A DNA stretch of 64,000 bases from assembly GCF_035989245.1 (NCBI RefSeq), contig NZ_JAYMFF010000007.1:88575-152574 (forward strand), in the 5' to 3' direction. Shown one piece after another: positions 42,671-52,221 of this stretch. The DNA comes from Adlercreutzia wanghongyangiae (GTDB lineage Bacteria; Actinomycetota; Coriobacteriia; Coriobacteriales; Eggerthellaceae). The notes beneath the pieces are model-generated. The model did no database searches, had not been told where the DNA came from, and was given only the letters and a program-made list of their open reading frames with translations. Each line of letters begins with the position of its first letter. The first letter of the stretch is position 1. The position numbers and the translations under genes are program-made.

Positions 42671-43984
42671 CTACGCCTCGAGATACGAGAGCAGCTCGCG
42701 TGACCCGCGCTCACCCGAGGACATCAGCTCGAAAAGATACTCGCCAATACCGAGGCCCATGTCATAGGCTCTCGCCGTCAGCTTCGCAATCGACTTGGAA
42801 CGAATGCGCTTAAAGGAGGCAACACCCTCCTCGTTAGGAACACCCACATATATCTGCGTCGGCTTCAAATATTGAATTAAGGCAGGAGAATGACTGGAAA
42901 CGAGAAGTCGCGTATCGCCCTTGTTCTCGTCAAGTATCTCAAGAAGTACCTTCATGAGCTGCGGATGAATGCTCGTTTCCAGCTCTTCAATTCCGACCAT
43001 CTCGGCATGACTCAAGCTAGCTAGAATGGTATTTGCCACCAACCATACGATCCTCTTCGTCCCTGTCGACATCCTCCTGATGTCGACAGGCTGATTGAGG
43101 TGCGTATCCTTTACAGTGACTCGATAAAGCTCGTCTCTGATCCTGAAGGGAATTCCCCCTTCCCCTTCCTGTGAGCCAAGACTCTTCAGCAGCTGCTCGT
43201 GCACTTCTTCTTGCAACTTGTAAGCGTCCACGGAAAACGAGTCGAATGTAGGAAAGAGCGTATACACTGCCGCAAGGAAATCACCGTAACGATCCTCGTT
43301 GCACTGGCGCAACCGATAAAGAGCGCGAGGCAAATCGTCGTCATTGAGGGCAATTCCCCCCTCCGTTGCCGGCTCTCCCTCGAATTCGATGGGAACAGAG
43401 GAGAACTTGTCCTGCGCATCGATTGCGTCGAACATTACAAATGCCATATTTTGAATCTTGCGAATTGCCGGATTGATATCGATGTTCTCGAAAGAAGTGA
43501 GCACATCGATGGCCAACTGAGCATCATCCAAAACAACGGTACTAAAAGAACGAGTATCGTATGTTTTCTTATATTTTCCTTCTTTTCTCTTTAGATAATT
43601 GGTCCATTTTCCTGTTTTCGACGCCTTAATCTCAATGCTTTCGTGAGTAATGCGCCGCCCCGTTCCGTCATCGCGTAACCAGGCGAATGAGAATCCGTAT
43701 CTAATGTATCGATATCTCCCCAAACTCGGTTCATCCAACTCAACCTCAAAGCTAAATTCTTGATTTTGTAGCGCGGTCACCAAGGGGATGTAGCGCGTAT
43801 AAGACATCATCGACAAACGGTCTTTCGGACTTGCCGTAATGAAAGACACTGCAAATCGCAGCGCTTCCATAAGATTGGTCTTACCATAGTTATTCGCAGA
43901 AATAATTGCCGTGATTCCCTCGAGCTCAAGGCGCGTAAAACCTAGGTTTCTCATTCCGCCAACTGAGACACTCGTCAACCCCAT
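42671..43984 (-). CDS. AAA/ABC-type ATPase of a two-gene defence-like pair
   Basis: A 437-residue ATPase of the OLD/AAA_15-21 type. It has a P-loop near 29-36 (S-A-N-N-Y-G-K-T, first residue Ser instead of Gly/Ala), an ABC-like signature RMSTGTKRI (304-312), Walker B with GIEELETSIHP (331-341) and a switch His in SSHSPALI. ATG 43984 has GAGGTG upstream; a start four codons earlier is possible. Such ATPases sense phage or gate a TOPRIM nuclease in PARIS, AbiL, RloAB and Gabija-type systems. The pair sits alone between two glycosyltransferases, like an inserted cassette. Confidence 0.78.
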   Translation of the reverse strand: MGLTSVSVGGMRNLGFTRLELEGITAIISANNYGKTNLMEALRFAVSFITASPKDRLSMMSYTRYIPLVTALQNQEFSFEVELDEPSLGRYRYIRYGFSFAWLRDDGTGRRITHESIEIKASKTGKWTNYLKRKEGKYKKTYDTRSFSTVVLDDAQLAIDVLTSFENIDINPAIRKIQNMAFVMFDAIDAQDKFSSVPIEFEGEPATEGGIALNDDDLPRALYRLRQCNEDRYGDFLAAVYTLFPTFDSFSVDAYKLQEEVHEQLLKSLGSQEGEGGIPFRIRDELYRVTVKDTHLNQPVDIRRMSTGTKRIVWLVANTILASLSHAEMVGIEELETSIHPQLMKVLLEILDENKGDTRLLVSSHSPALIQYLKPTQIYVGVPNEEGVASFKRIRSKSIAKLTARAYDMGLGIGEYLFELMSSGERGSRELLSYLEA

Positions 43985-44099
43985 AATGCACCTCATATGT
44001 CGTATTATTTTTCCTATTCCAGAACATAATATCCATTTACTTCAAAATATATCATTTCAAAGTACCGGATACGCAAAAAATATTTTCATCGGAAAGATA

Positions 44100-45161
44100 C
44101 TATCTGTTTGCCTTCAGGCGGGCGAACAGATTGGTGCTGTGGCGTTTCACGAAGGAGATGAGGCGGCTTTCCCACAGGGTGAGGGTGACGTTGCCGGCCT
44201 TCATGGGTGCCAGCGCCATTTTCATCATAGTGGTGCGCGGCTGGGCTTGTCCTAGCGCCTCCTGTGCGCGGGGCTCGCGAATGATATCGCGCACGGCCGC
44301 GCGCTTTTGCGCGCCCGATAAGGTGCAGTCGGCACAGGTGATGTTCTCTACGCTGCCCAGCAGGCGCTCAGCATGGCGCCGCGCCAGAAACTCCCGCACC
44401 TCCGGCGAATCCACACCCCACCCTGCGAACAGGTCGCACAGCCATTGGTCCTCCTCGCAGCGCTTCGCATGCAAGTCGGGGCGATAGCGCGTGTTCTCGC
44501 TCTCGGCGCGGGCACGCAGGAAATGATAGTAATGGCCGTCAAGACATCCGACGCGTTCCACCTCGCGCACTACATCGACGTTGAACGGAAGATCGTCCCA
44601 GAACGTCTCGGGGAACTGAATGTCCCTCTCTTGCAAATACTCACGCTGATACAACTTGTTCCACGGCGCATACAGCAGTTGTCGATCAAAAAGATCGTGG
44701 GCGTGCTCCCGAAACTCCTGTTGGGTCGCATACACCTGTTGAGGCGCCGTACGCACCTCGCGGAAATACTTGTCATCGGCGTAGTAAGTATCGATATAGA
44801 AGCCCGTTACCAGCAGCTGCAGTCCGTGCTCTTCGGCCATAGCGTGCATATCGGCCAGCATGGTCGGCTCGCACCAGTCGTCAGCGTCCATGAAGTACAA
44901 GTAGTCGCCCTGCGCGATATGCATGGCGTTGTTGCGCGCCCCGGCTGCCCCGGCATTCTGCTGGTGAATCACCCGCACTCGACCGTCAGCTGCGGCCAGG
45001 CGATCGCACAACTCGCCCGTGCGATCGGGGCTGCCATCATCCACGAGAATCACCTCGAAGTCGGCAAACGTCTGATCGAGCAGCGACTGCACACTGCGCT
45101 CGACCCACGCCTCCACCTTGTAGGCGGGGATGATAATGCTGATTGCCGGACGCTTCCCCAT
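44100..45161 (-). CDS. GT2 family glycosyltransferase
   Basis: A 353-residue GT-A enzyme: ISIIIPAYKVEAWVERSV start, VDDGSPDRTGELCD nucleotide site and YFMDADDWCEP metal site. A longer C-terminal region contains APWNKLYQREYL, also seen in the GT2 at 1592 (APWNKLFRADLL) and the tandem GT2 at 34507 (APWSKLFKASFV), so these form one subfamily within the locus. It is upstream of nothing obvious on its strand except the ATPase pair. Substrate unknown. Confidence 0.88.
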   Translation of the reverse strand: MGKRPAISIIIPAYKVEAWVERSVQSLLDQTFADFEVILVDDGSPDRTGELCDRLAAADGRVRVIHQQNAGAAGARNNAMHIAQGDYLYFMDADDWCEPTMLADMHAMAEEHGLQLLVTGFYIDTYYADDKYFREVRTAPQQVYATQQEFREHAHDLFDRQLLYAPWNKLYQREYLQERDIQFPETFWDDLPFNVDVVREVERVGCLDGHYYHFLRARAESENTRYRPDLHAKRCEEDQWLCDLFAGWGVDSPEVREFLARRHAERLLGSVENITCADCTLSGAQKRAAVRDIIREPRAQEALGQAQPRTTMMKMALAPMKAGNVTLTLWESRLISFVKRHSTNLFARLKANR

Positions 45162-45254
45162 CGTTTCTTCCGTTCTCAGGATTTCAGATGCACACTAGTA
45201 TAAACCACTTCGCGAAAGGCTATTGGTTCTTAAGCACAATCGAAATCGCTAAAC

Positions 45255-46400
45255 CTAACGACCGTGCTTTCCATACCATTCGGGCTTATCCTCCTGCCGC
45301 AAGTGACGCCCATGATAATGATGGCGAAGCACCTTATCGAAAAGACCGAGCTTCCAGAGAATAAGAAACGAAACCACCATGAGGATGCCGGCCACCGCGA
45401 ACACCAGCACGCCGTGGCTGTTGGACATCACCCAAGCTCCCAAGCCCAGCACTGCGGTCCATAGATAGACGATGATCACCGACCGCTTCACTCCATAGCC
45501 CTTACTGAGCAGAATATGGTGCAGATGCTTGCGATCCGCCTGCTGGATCGGCTGATGATGATACACACGACGCACGATAGCGGCCGCCGTATCGGCGATG
45601 GGAATGGCGGCAATTACCAACGGCACCGCCAGCACGATCACGGTCGGCGAACGCATAACTCCCATGAGCGAGATAATACCAAGCATGGCGCCGAGCATCA
45701 GTGAACCCGAGTCCCCCATGAAGATGCTCGCCGGCGTGAAGTTGAATCGCAGAAAAGCTAGCGTCGCCCCCAAGAGAATTACCGACAGCATGGCCGTCTC
45801 CCCCAGATTGCGCCCAAAGGCAATCAAAAACAGGAAGAATGCCGCGATGGCCGCAATGCCAGCAGCCAGCCCATCCAGGCCATCAATCAGGTTCATCACG
45901 TTCATGAAGCATACGAGGTACAACACCGTAAGCGGATAGGCAAACCAGCCGAATTCAATAAACCCATCCCCAAATGGGTTGGCAATACTGGAGAGCAGTA
46001 GCCCGGAAGCAGCAATGATCAGCGAGCCTACAATCTGGCCCAGCAGCTTCGCTCGTGGTGTTAGCGACCGAACGTCATCTATCGCACCCACCATAACAAT
46101 GACGAAGAGTCCTGCGAGCACCCCAGCATGGTGAATACCGCGATCGTCGCCATGAATGTAGAAGCCCCACCAATTAAAGCAATACTCGCCGACCACCTCT
46201 ACAAGGATGGTAACGAATATACCCATAGCCATAGCGAGTCCGCCCATGCGAGGCACGGGTCGCTTGTTTACACGGCGCTGATCGGGATAGTCAACCGCAT
46301 CCAAACGCAGTGCGAGCCTTCTTGCCAGAGGAACGCAGAGGTACGTTACAACAAAGGCAATCAGGCCCAGCACTGCAAAATGTCGCAAAGATACAATCAC
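45255..46400 (-). CDS. tagO: Undecaprenyl-phosphate GlcNAc-1-phosphate transferase (WecA/TagO-like)
   Basis: A 381-residue polytopic membrane enzyme of the MraY/WecA family that starts teichoic-acid-like or other lipid-linked glycans. Family motifs are KRPVPRMGGLAM, GAIDDVRSLTPRAKLLGQ, NLIDGLDGLAAG, FMGDSGSLMLGAMLG and the HHILLSKGYG histidine loop with preceding RKHLHH. The start GTG 46400 lacks a clear ribosome binding site. It lies 37 bases after the NlpC/P60 gene stop. Together with the PglC-like enzyme at 28229 it gives the locus two different initiating transferases. Confidence 0.93.
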   Translation of the reverse strand: MIVSLRHFAVLGLIAFVVTYLCVPLARRLALRLDAVDYPDQRRVNKRPVPRMGGLAMAMGIFVTILVEVVGEYCFNWWGFYIHGDDRGIHHAGVLAGLFVIVMVGAIDDVRSLTPRAKLLGQIVGSLIIAASGLLLSSIANPFGDGFIEFGWFAYPLTVLYLVCFMNVMNLIDGLDGLAAGIAAIAAFFLFLIAFGRNLGETAMLSVILLGATLAFLRFNFTPASIFMGDSGSLMLGAMLGIISLMGVMRSPTVIVLAVPLVIAAIPIADTAAAIVRRVYHHQPIQQADRKHLHHILLSKGYGVKRSVIIVYLWTAVLGLGAWVMSNSHGVLVFAVAGILMVVSFLILWKLGLFDKVLRHHYHGRHLRQEDKPEWYGKHGR

Positions 46401-46436
46401 ACAAGCCAGTATAAACGAGAACTCGAGTCGTCGACC

Positions 46437-48875
46437 CTAGAACTGCAGCCCCTGCAGCCATTCGGTGAGTTCTTCCAGGGCTTCGTCGCTCACGCCCAGG
46501 CGCTGCTCGCGCTCCTGCAGGTATTTCTCGCGCTCCACGAACATGGACAGCTGCTCGTCGCTGTACTCCGATAGGTCGATGTCGCGGCTTTCCACGATGC
46601 GTTTGGCGAAGTCGGGCAGCTTGTCGTTCATGGCGGTGATCTTCACCACATCGCCCGTGTGCGGGGCCTCCACGTAGTAGCCGTCGCCCAGGTACATGGC
46701 CACATGGTGCACGTCGCCGCCATCGTCGAAGAACAGCAGGTCGCCGGGCAGCAGCTCCTCGAAGGGAACCTCCACGCCCACCTCGCACTGGTAGTAGGTG
46801 GTACGCGGCAGCTCGATGTTGAACACCTCGCGATAGCAGTACTGCACCAAACCCGAGCAGTCGAAGCCGGCCGGCGTGGTGCCGCCCCACAGGTACGGCA
46901 CGCCCAAAAACGAATTGGCCAGGGCCGTCAGATCGTTCAGCGTACGGCCCTCGCGCACCGGCAGCGGCGCCCCGGCGGCAATCAGCTTGTCGAAGTCGGC
47001 GAAACGCTCGGCATCGATGGCGTTCTTGTGCTGCTGCATAGCCGTGTCAGCCGCCGGCGTAGCGGGCTTCTCCAGATACACGGGCACGTGGTACAAATCC
47101 TCGGCGCGGGCCATCTGCTCTTCCCAACGAGCCAGCGCCTGCTGGTACTCCTGGGTGGAGGCCACGTACGCCCGGTACTCGGCCACCAGCGCGTCGTACT
47201 CGGTCTTGTCGGCCACCGGATCCAGATACAAATCCAGGCCCGTTACCTCGTCCTTCACCGGCATCACGAACGTCTCGGTCAGCTCGTAGGTGAGCGGCAC
47301 GTCGAAGCGCGTCAGGTCGTAGGTCTCGATAAGGTCCTGCAGCTTCTCGGAATAAAAGATGTCGGTGGCATAGCGCCCCACCAGAAAGTCGCAGGCATCC
47401 ACGAACGAGTCGGTGTTCGACTTGCGCGCGCCGGCGTAGAAGTCGCCCATGGAGTTGCTCAGCAGGTCGGCATAGTCCGACAACGAGTCCTCCACCGTCT
47501 CGTACTGGCGGAAGTCGGCCATAATGGTGTATGTGGCACCCGAACCATCGTCCTCGCGCGTGGGCAGCTGCACGGAATTGCCCTTGTAGGTGCCCTTGAT
47601 GCCGAACAGGTTGTTGTTCGGCGCCTGGGCCAGCGTGGAGTTGCCCGAGGCGGACTCCAGAATGGCCTGGGCGATCATCACCGAGGCGTACAGGTCGCTT
47701 TCCGCGGCGATGTTGCGCGCCGGCTCGCCCACCAGCGAGATGAACTTCTCGGTAGTGAGGTCCTCGCTGTAGTGTCGCGCCACATAGGACGAGTTGTCCA
47801 TATGCGTGAACGAGATGGAGGGCACCGTGACGGCCACCTGCTTCAGCGGCGTCTGGGCCTGGCCCTTGTTCACGGCCGCCGTGTGACTGGAATCGGTCAC
47901 GCCGCCGGCACCGTCGGGATCGGGCTTCTGAATGCCCTCGTCCACCGGGTTGTCGGGCGCGGGATTCTCGGGTTCCGGCGCCGGGTCGACCGGATCGACC
48001 GGGTCGGGATCCACCGGCGGCGCGGGCTCCTCGGAGGCGGCCTTCGCCACGGTGATGGTCACGCCCTGCCCCGCCACGATGTCGGTGCCGGGTAAGGGAT
48101 CGGTGCTGAGGATGGCGCCCGGGGCCTTCGTGCCCGTGGAATCCTCCACCTCCACCACGGTGATAGCATCCTCGGGAACGCCCTGCTCCACCAGGAAGGC
48201 CTTCAGAGCCGCGCCGTCCATGGCCAGGCTCGGCCACTCGGGCATCGTCGTCACCTTCTCGGCCGCCGGGGGCTCAACCGGGTTCTGGCCCTCGCCCTCG
48301 CCCGGCGCGCCCGGAGCCTCGGGGTCGGTGGTCGCCGGAGGCACCGTCGTATCGTCATCCGCGTCTTCCGTGCTGTCGCCCTCGGCGGGCGGGTTCGCAT
48401 CGGTGTCAGGATCAGGCGGCGTCGTCTCATCCGCCGGGCCCTCGTCCGCACCCTCGGTCGGCGGAACCGCGTCGGCATCGGGCGTTTCCGCATCCTCGAC
48501 CGGAGTCTCCTCCGCCGGGGCCTCCACCTCGGGCTGCGTCTCCGGCTCTGGCTGAGCCTCGGGCTCGGCATCGTCCTGAGCGGCCGGCATGCCCTCGATG
48601 ATGGCCTTCAGCTCGGCATACTGCGCCTCGTCGGTGAACACGCCATTGGCCTTCATCAGCTCAAGGTCGGCCAGCGTGAAGCGCTCGCCGCCGTTGATGC
48701 GGTTCACCAATTCCTCGTAGCTCTTCGGCAGCGGGTTGCCGCCCTCGGTACGAACGTTATTACCATCGCCATCGTCGGCGAAGCCCGTCTGGTATGTCGC
48801 GGCAACGCCGCCTACCGGAGCAACAACCAAAGCTGCAGCGGTCAGGAGCGATACTGCATTCTTCGATGAGGTCAT
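46437..48875 (-). CDS. Secreted peptidoglycan hydrolase: glucosaminidase plus NlpC/P60
   Basis: An 812-residue exported protein. Signal peptide to ~26-34; acidic Pro/Glu/Asp-rich region (~95-220); a PASTA-like unit (MPEWPSLAMDGAALKAFLVEQGV); a glucosaminidase domain with AQAILESASGNSTLAQAPNNNLFGIKG; a charged helical linker; an NlpC/P60 domain with catalytic Cys in AGFDCSGLVQYCY, and His in DVHHVAMYLGDG; and a short helical tail (YSDEQLSMFVEREKYLQERE). It should cut both sugar and peptide bonds of peptidoglycan. ATG 48875 has GAAGGAGG upstream. It is co-directional with the WecA-like gene. Confidence 0.92.
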   Translation of the reverse strand: MTSSKNAVSLLTAAALVVAPVGGVAATYQTGFADDGDGNNVRTEGGNPLPKSYEELVNRINGGERFTLADLELMKANGVFTDEAQYAELKAIIEGMPAAQDDAEPEAQPEPETQPEVEAPAEETPVEDAETPDADAVPPTEGADEGPADETTPPDPDTDANPPAEGDSTEDADDDTTVPPATTDPEAPGAPGEGEGQNPVEPPAAEKVTTMPEWPSLAMDGAALKAFLVEQGVPEDAITVVEVEDSTGTKAPGAILSTDPLPGTDIVAGQGVTITVAKAASEEPAPPVDPDPVDPVDPAPEPENPAPDNPVDEGIQKPDPDGAGGVTDSSHTAAVNKGQAQTPLKQVAVTVPSISFTHMDNSSYVARHYSEDLTTEKFISLVGEPARNIAAESDLYASVMIAQAILESASGNSTLAQAPNNNLFGIKGTYKGNSVQLPTREDDGSGATYTIMADFRQYETVEDSLSDYADLLSNSMGDFYAGARKSNTDSFVDACDFLVGRYATDIFYSEKLQDLIETYDLTRFDVPLTYELTETFVMPVKDEVTGLDLYLDPVADKTEYDALVAEYRAYVASTQEYQQALARWEEQMARAEDLYHVPVYLEKPATPAADTAMQQHKNAIDAERFADFDKLIAAGAPLPVREGRTLNDLTALANSFLGVPYLWGGTTPAGFDCSGLVQYCYREVFNIELPRTTYYQCEVGVEVPFEELLPGDLLFFDDGGDVHHVAMYLGDGYYVEAPHTGDVVKITAMNDKLPDFAKRIVESRDIDLSEYSDEQLSMFVEREKYLQEREQRLGVSDEALEELTEWLQGLQF

Positions 48876-49218
48876 CGCGCCTCCTTCAGCCTCTCAAATC
48901 TCCCAAAAGCGCACCTGCGGGTACGCGTATCCAAGACATTTTTGCCTCGAAGCCTGCATTATACCCCCACCGTTCGGGAAATCCAGGGAAAGAAAGGACG
49001 GAAAACGGCCCTTCACGTGGGAAAAGAAACGCAACGCTCTTGTCAAGAAGAACAGAAATCAATAACTGAACTGGTATTTTTTCCTTTGGCAGCCGGTCAA
49101 AACGCCGAACATGGCGAATTTGTAAAAAGTGAAAAACTCCGAGCAACGCGCCGTTTTCGCTGATAAGCGGGGTCATTTATTCAGGGAATTGTCAGGGAAG
49201 AAGGCCCTTTCCCACCCC
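48876..49218. other. Intergenic region with a predicted promoter
   Basis: 343 bases without a convincing gene. On the minus strand a perfect TATAAT lies at 48963-48958, about 83 bases before the hydrolase start; no good -35 is evident, so an alternative sigma factor or activator is possible. The rest shows no clear RNA motif. Confidence 0.55.
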
Positions 49219-49851
49219 TTAGCTCACCAAGCGGCGGGCGAAATCGGGCACGAAGTACTCCATGGTCTGGCGCACCACGCGCCCCTTGCCCGAGGACGCA
49301 TGCAGATATTCGCCGTCGCCGGCATAGATGGCCACATGGTACACGCCCGAGCCCGATCCCCAGAACAGCAGGTCGCCGGGCAGCAGGGCGTCCATGGACA
49401 CGCTCTCGCCGAGGGCGCTCTGCTCGGCGGCCGTGCGCGGCAGATCGATACCGAGCGCCTGGTCGTACACCCAGCGGGTGAATCCGGAGCAGTCGAAGCC
49501 CGAGGGCGTAGTACCGCCGTACACATAGGGAACGCCGCGCAGATCCATGCCGGTATCCACCACGGCCTGGCGGCGCTCGGCGCGCTCCTCCTCGGCAGCG
49601 CGCTCGGTTGCAGCGTCGGCCACCGAACCCACGTACTCCTTAATCTCGTCGGCAAAAGCGCCGATGTGGGCGAAGGGGCTTTCCGCAACGGCATCGGCCG
49701 CCGGGGTGGCGCCAGCCGCAGGCGCGGCGTCGGCAGCATCGGCGCCATCGGCATAGGCGGCAACCGGGCCTGCAGCGGTAACGGTCAGGGACAAGGCGCA
49801 GGCGAGCGTCAGGGCGCGGGCCCGCTTGAAAACATTTTGGTAACTAAGCAT
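49219..49851 (-). CDS. Secreted NlpC/P60 peptidoglycan endopeptidase
   Basis: A 210-residue exported cysteine peptidase. Signal peptide (ALTLACALSLTVTAAGPVAAYADG) then an Ala/Asp-rich linker, a short helical region, and an NlpC/P60 domain: GVPYVYGGTTPSGFDCSGFTRWVY with the catalytic Cys, LPGDLLFWGSGSGVYHVAIYAGDGEY with the His. Its catalytic core closely resembles the C-terminal domain of the larger hydrolase upstream. Start ATG 49851 is chosen because it gives a normal signal peptide; the in-frame start at 49899 adds an odd leader. Confidence 0.9.
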   Translation of the reverse strand: MLSYQNVFKRARALTLACALSLTVTAAGPVAAYADGADAADAAPAAGATPAADAVAESPFAHIGAFADEIKEYVGSVADAATERAAEEERAERRQAVVDTGMDLRGVPYVYGGTTPSGFDCSGFTRWVYDQALGIDLPRTAAEQSALGESVSMDALLPGDLLFWGSGSGVYHVAIYAGDGEYLHASSGKGRVVRQTMEYFVPDFARRLVS

Positions 49852-50003
49852 GACGCGGAGTCTATAAGCCGCGCCGCGCCCTGCCAAGCCCCTCCACAAG
49901 TCCCGCGCGAGATGCCGACAGGGCGCCCACGTTCACTTCGCGAGCCCTCCGCAACCGCTTCGCACAACCTTCATCCCTTATGGGGAAGGTCAGCGGCGGC
50001 CCG

Positions 50004-52118
50004 CTACACCTCGCGGGGCACTTCCCCCGTCTCCAGCAGGCGCAACAGCGCGGCCTCGTCCAGCACCGGCACGCCGAGGGCCACGGCTTTGTCGTACTTC
50101 GAGCCGGCGGACTCCCCCGCCACCACGAAACTCGTCTTCTTCGACACCGAGCCCGATACCTTCGCGCCCATGGCCTTCAGACGCGCACCGGCCTCGTCGC
50201 GGGTCATGCCCGATGAGGCCAAGGTGCCCGTCAGCACAAAGGTGAGCCCCGCCAGCACCTGGGGCACCTCCTCGCCTGGCACCATCGTCTCGGCAGCCAT
50301 GGTCACGCCCGCGGCGCGCAAGCGGTCGATAACCGACACGTTGTCGGGCGTGCGCATGAACAGCCACAGCCCGTGGGCGATTTTCGGCCCCACGCCGTCG
50401 ATGGCCGCCAGCTCGTCCTCGCCGGCCGCGGCCAAAGCCTCCATGCTGCCCACCGCCGCCGCGATGGTCTCGGCCGTGGTCTTGCCCACGTGGCGAATGC
50501 CCAAACCGAACAGCACCCGCGCGAACGGCCGGCGCTTCGAGGCCTCGATGGCCGCCACCAGCTTCTTCGCCACCGTGCGCCCCAGGCGCACCGCATCGCC
50601 GTCGGCCTTCACGCGGCCCATGTCCAGGCAGGCCAATTCCTCCTCGGAAAGCGAGTAGTAATCGGCTACATCCGACATGCGCCCGCTCTCCACCAGCCGC
50701 GACACGATTTCATCGCCCATGCCGTCGATGTCCAGCGCCCCCCGGCTCGCCCAGTGCACCAGCCGCTCCAGGGCCTGGGCCGGGCAGTCGATGGAGATGC
50801 AGCGGAAGGCCACCTCGCCCGGGTCGCGCACCACGGGACTGCCGCAGCTGGGGCATACCGCAGGCATGTCCCACACCTGGGCTTCGGGGCTACGCAGGCT
50901 GAGCACCGGCCCCAACACCTCGGGAATGACGTCGCCCGCCTTGCGCACGATGACGGTATCGCCCACGCGCACGTCCTTGCGGTGCACCTCGTCCAGGTTG
51001 TGCAGCGTGGCCCGCGCCACGGTGGAGCCGGCCACCACCACCGGTTCCAGCTCGGCCACCGGCGTCAGCGCGCCGGTGCGCCCCACCTGCACGGTAATGT
51101 CGCGCAGAAGCGTGGTCTTCTCCTCCGGCGGGAACTTGAAGGCGATGGCCCAACGCGGCGCCCGGGCCGTAAAGCCCATGGCCCGCTGCCGGGAAAACGA
51201 GTTCACCTTCACCACCACGCCGTCTATCTCGTAGGGCAGCTCGTCGCGCCGCTTAATGGCGCGCTCGCAGAAGGCGCGCACCTCCGCGGCGGTATCGCAC
51301 CGCTGCACATCGGGGTTCACGTGGAAGCCCGCGGCGCGCAGCCATTGCAGCAGCTCCCACTGGCCGTCCAGCTGCAGCGCCCGCTCGTCGGCGATGGCGT
51401 ACATGAAGGTGGACAAGTCGCGGCCCTGGGTAACGCGCGCGTCCTTCTGGCGCAGCGAGCCGGCGGCGGCGTTGCGGGGGTTCGCGAAGGGCGCGCGGCC
51501 CTCGGTCACGGCGGCGGCGTTCAGCACCTCGAAGCTCTTCTTGGGCATGTACACCTCGCCGCGCAATTCCAGCGTATGCGTGCCGGGCGTCACGGCATCC
51601 ATCGCATCGGGGCGCAGGCGCAGCGGCACGTCGCGCACCGTGCGCATGTTCACCGTCACATCCTCGCCCGTGGTGCCGTCGCCGCGGGTGGCCGCCCGCA
51701 CCAGCACGCCGTCCTCGTAGGTGAGCGCAATGGAGCTGCCGTCGATCTTCAGCTCGCAGCACAGAGGCGGAAGCGTGCCGCCGCAGGCCTCGCGCACCCG
51801 CTCCATCCACGCGTCCAGCTCGTCCAGGTCCATGGCGTTGTCTAGCGAGTACATGCGCTGCTCGTGCACCACTGGCGCGAACTGGTCGCCCACATAGCCC
51901 CCCACGCGCTGGGTGGGGGAAGACGGCGTTACCAGCTCGGGATGGGCGGCTTCTATCTCGCGCAGCTCGCGCATGAGCGAGTCGAAGGCCGCATCCGAGA
52001 TAGTGGGGGCATCCAGCGCATAGTACTGGTAGCTGTGGTGCTCGATCTCGCGGCGCAGCGCCTCGGCCCGCGCCGCCGGATCCGCGGCATCGAACAGGGC
52101 TTCCTGAGCTTCGGCCAT
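50004..52118 (-). CDS. ligA: NAD-dependent DNA ligase
   Basis: Seals nicks in replication and repair. The 704-residue protein has the Ia domain (HHSYQYYALDAPTISDAAFD), adenylation lysine K124 in CELKIDGSS, OB fold, a four-Cys zinc finger (CPSCG and CISIDCP), helix-hairpin-helix repeats and a C-terminal BRCT domain (LAGLTFVLTGTLASSGMTRDEAG). ATG 52118 is chosen for GGAAGGAA upstream and the usual start; a longer frame to 52376 is not needed. A terminator-like hairpin sits in its leader. Confidence 0.97.
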   Translation of the reverse strand: MAEAQEALFDAADPAARAEALRREIEHHSYQYYALDAPTISDAAFDSLMRELREIEAAHPELVTPSSPTQRVGGYVGDQFAPVVHEQRMYSLDNAMDLDELDAWMERVREACGGTLPPLCCELKIDGSSIALTYEDGVLVRAATRGDGTTGEDVTVNMRTVRDVPLRLRPDAMDAVTPGTHTLELRGEVYMPKKSFEVLNAAAVTEGRAPFANPRNAAAGSLRQKDARVTQGRDLSTFMYAIADERALQLDGQWELLQWLRAAGFHVNPDVQRCDTAAEVRAFCERAIKRRDELPYEIDGVVVKVNSFSRQRAMGFTARAPRWAIAFKFPPEEKTTLLRDITVQVGRTGALTPVAELEPVVVAGSTVARATLHNLDEVHRKDVRVGDTVIVRKAGDVIPEVLGPVLSLRSPEAQVWDMPAVCPSCGSPVVRDPGEVAFRCISIDCPAQALERLVHWASRGALDIDGMGDEIVSRLVESGRMSDVADYYSLSEEELACLDMGRVKADGDAVRLGRTVAKKLVAAIEASKRRPFARVLFGLGIRHVGKTTAETIAAAVGSMEALAAAGEDELAAIDGVGPKIAHGLWLFMRTPDNVSVIDRLRAAGVTMAAETMVPGEEVPQVLAGLTFVLTGTLASSGMTRDEAGARLKAMGAKVSGSVSKKTSFVVAGESAGSKYDKAVALGVPVLDEAALLRLLETGEVPREV

Positions 52119-52135
52119 GTGACATTCCTTCCGCC

Positions 52136-52161
52136 AAAAGGGCCCGGACGAATCCGGGCCC
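52136..52161 (-). terminator. Hairpin with T run between the HdeD-like gene and ligA
   Basis: On the minus strand a 9-bp perfect stem GGGCCCGGA/TCCGGGCCC with loop TTCG is followed by TTTTGG. It ends 17 bases before the ligA start and overlaps its expected leader. Confidence 0.7.
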
Positions 52162-52221
52162 CGAGTCAATTCGCAACGGCTATGATACCACGCGCCCGCG
52201 CCGGCGCGATCCCATCGACCC

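Noticed and set aside
48876..49218. Possible c-di-AMP (ydaO) riboswitch before the large NlpC/P60 gene
   Set aside because: Such switches often precede wall hydrolases, but the leader after the TATAAT is only about 75-80 bases and shows none of the conserved helices.
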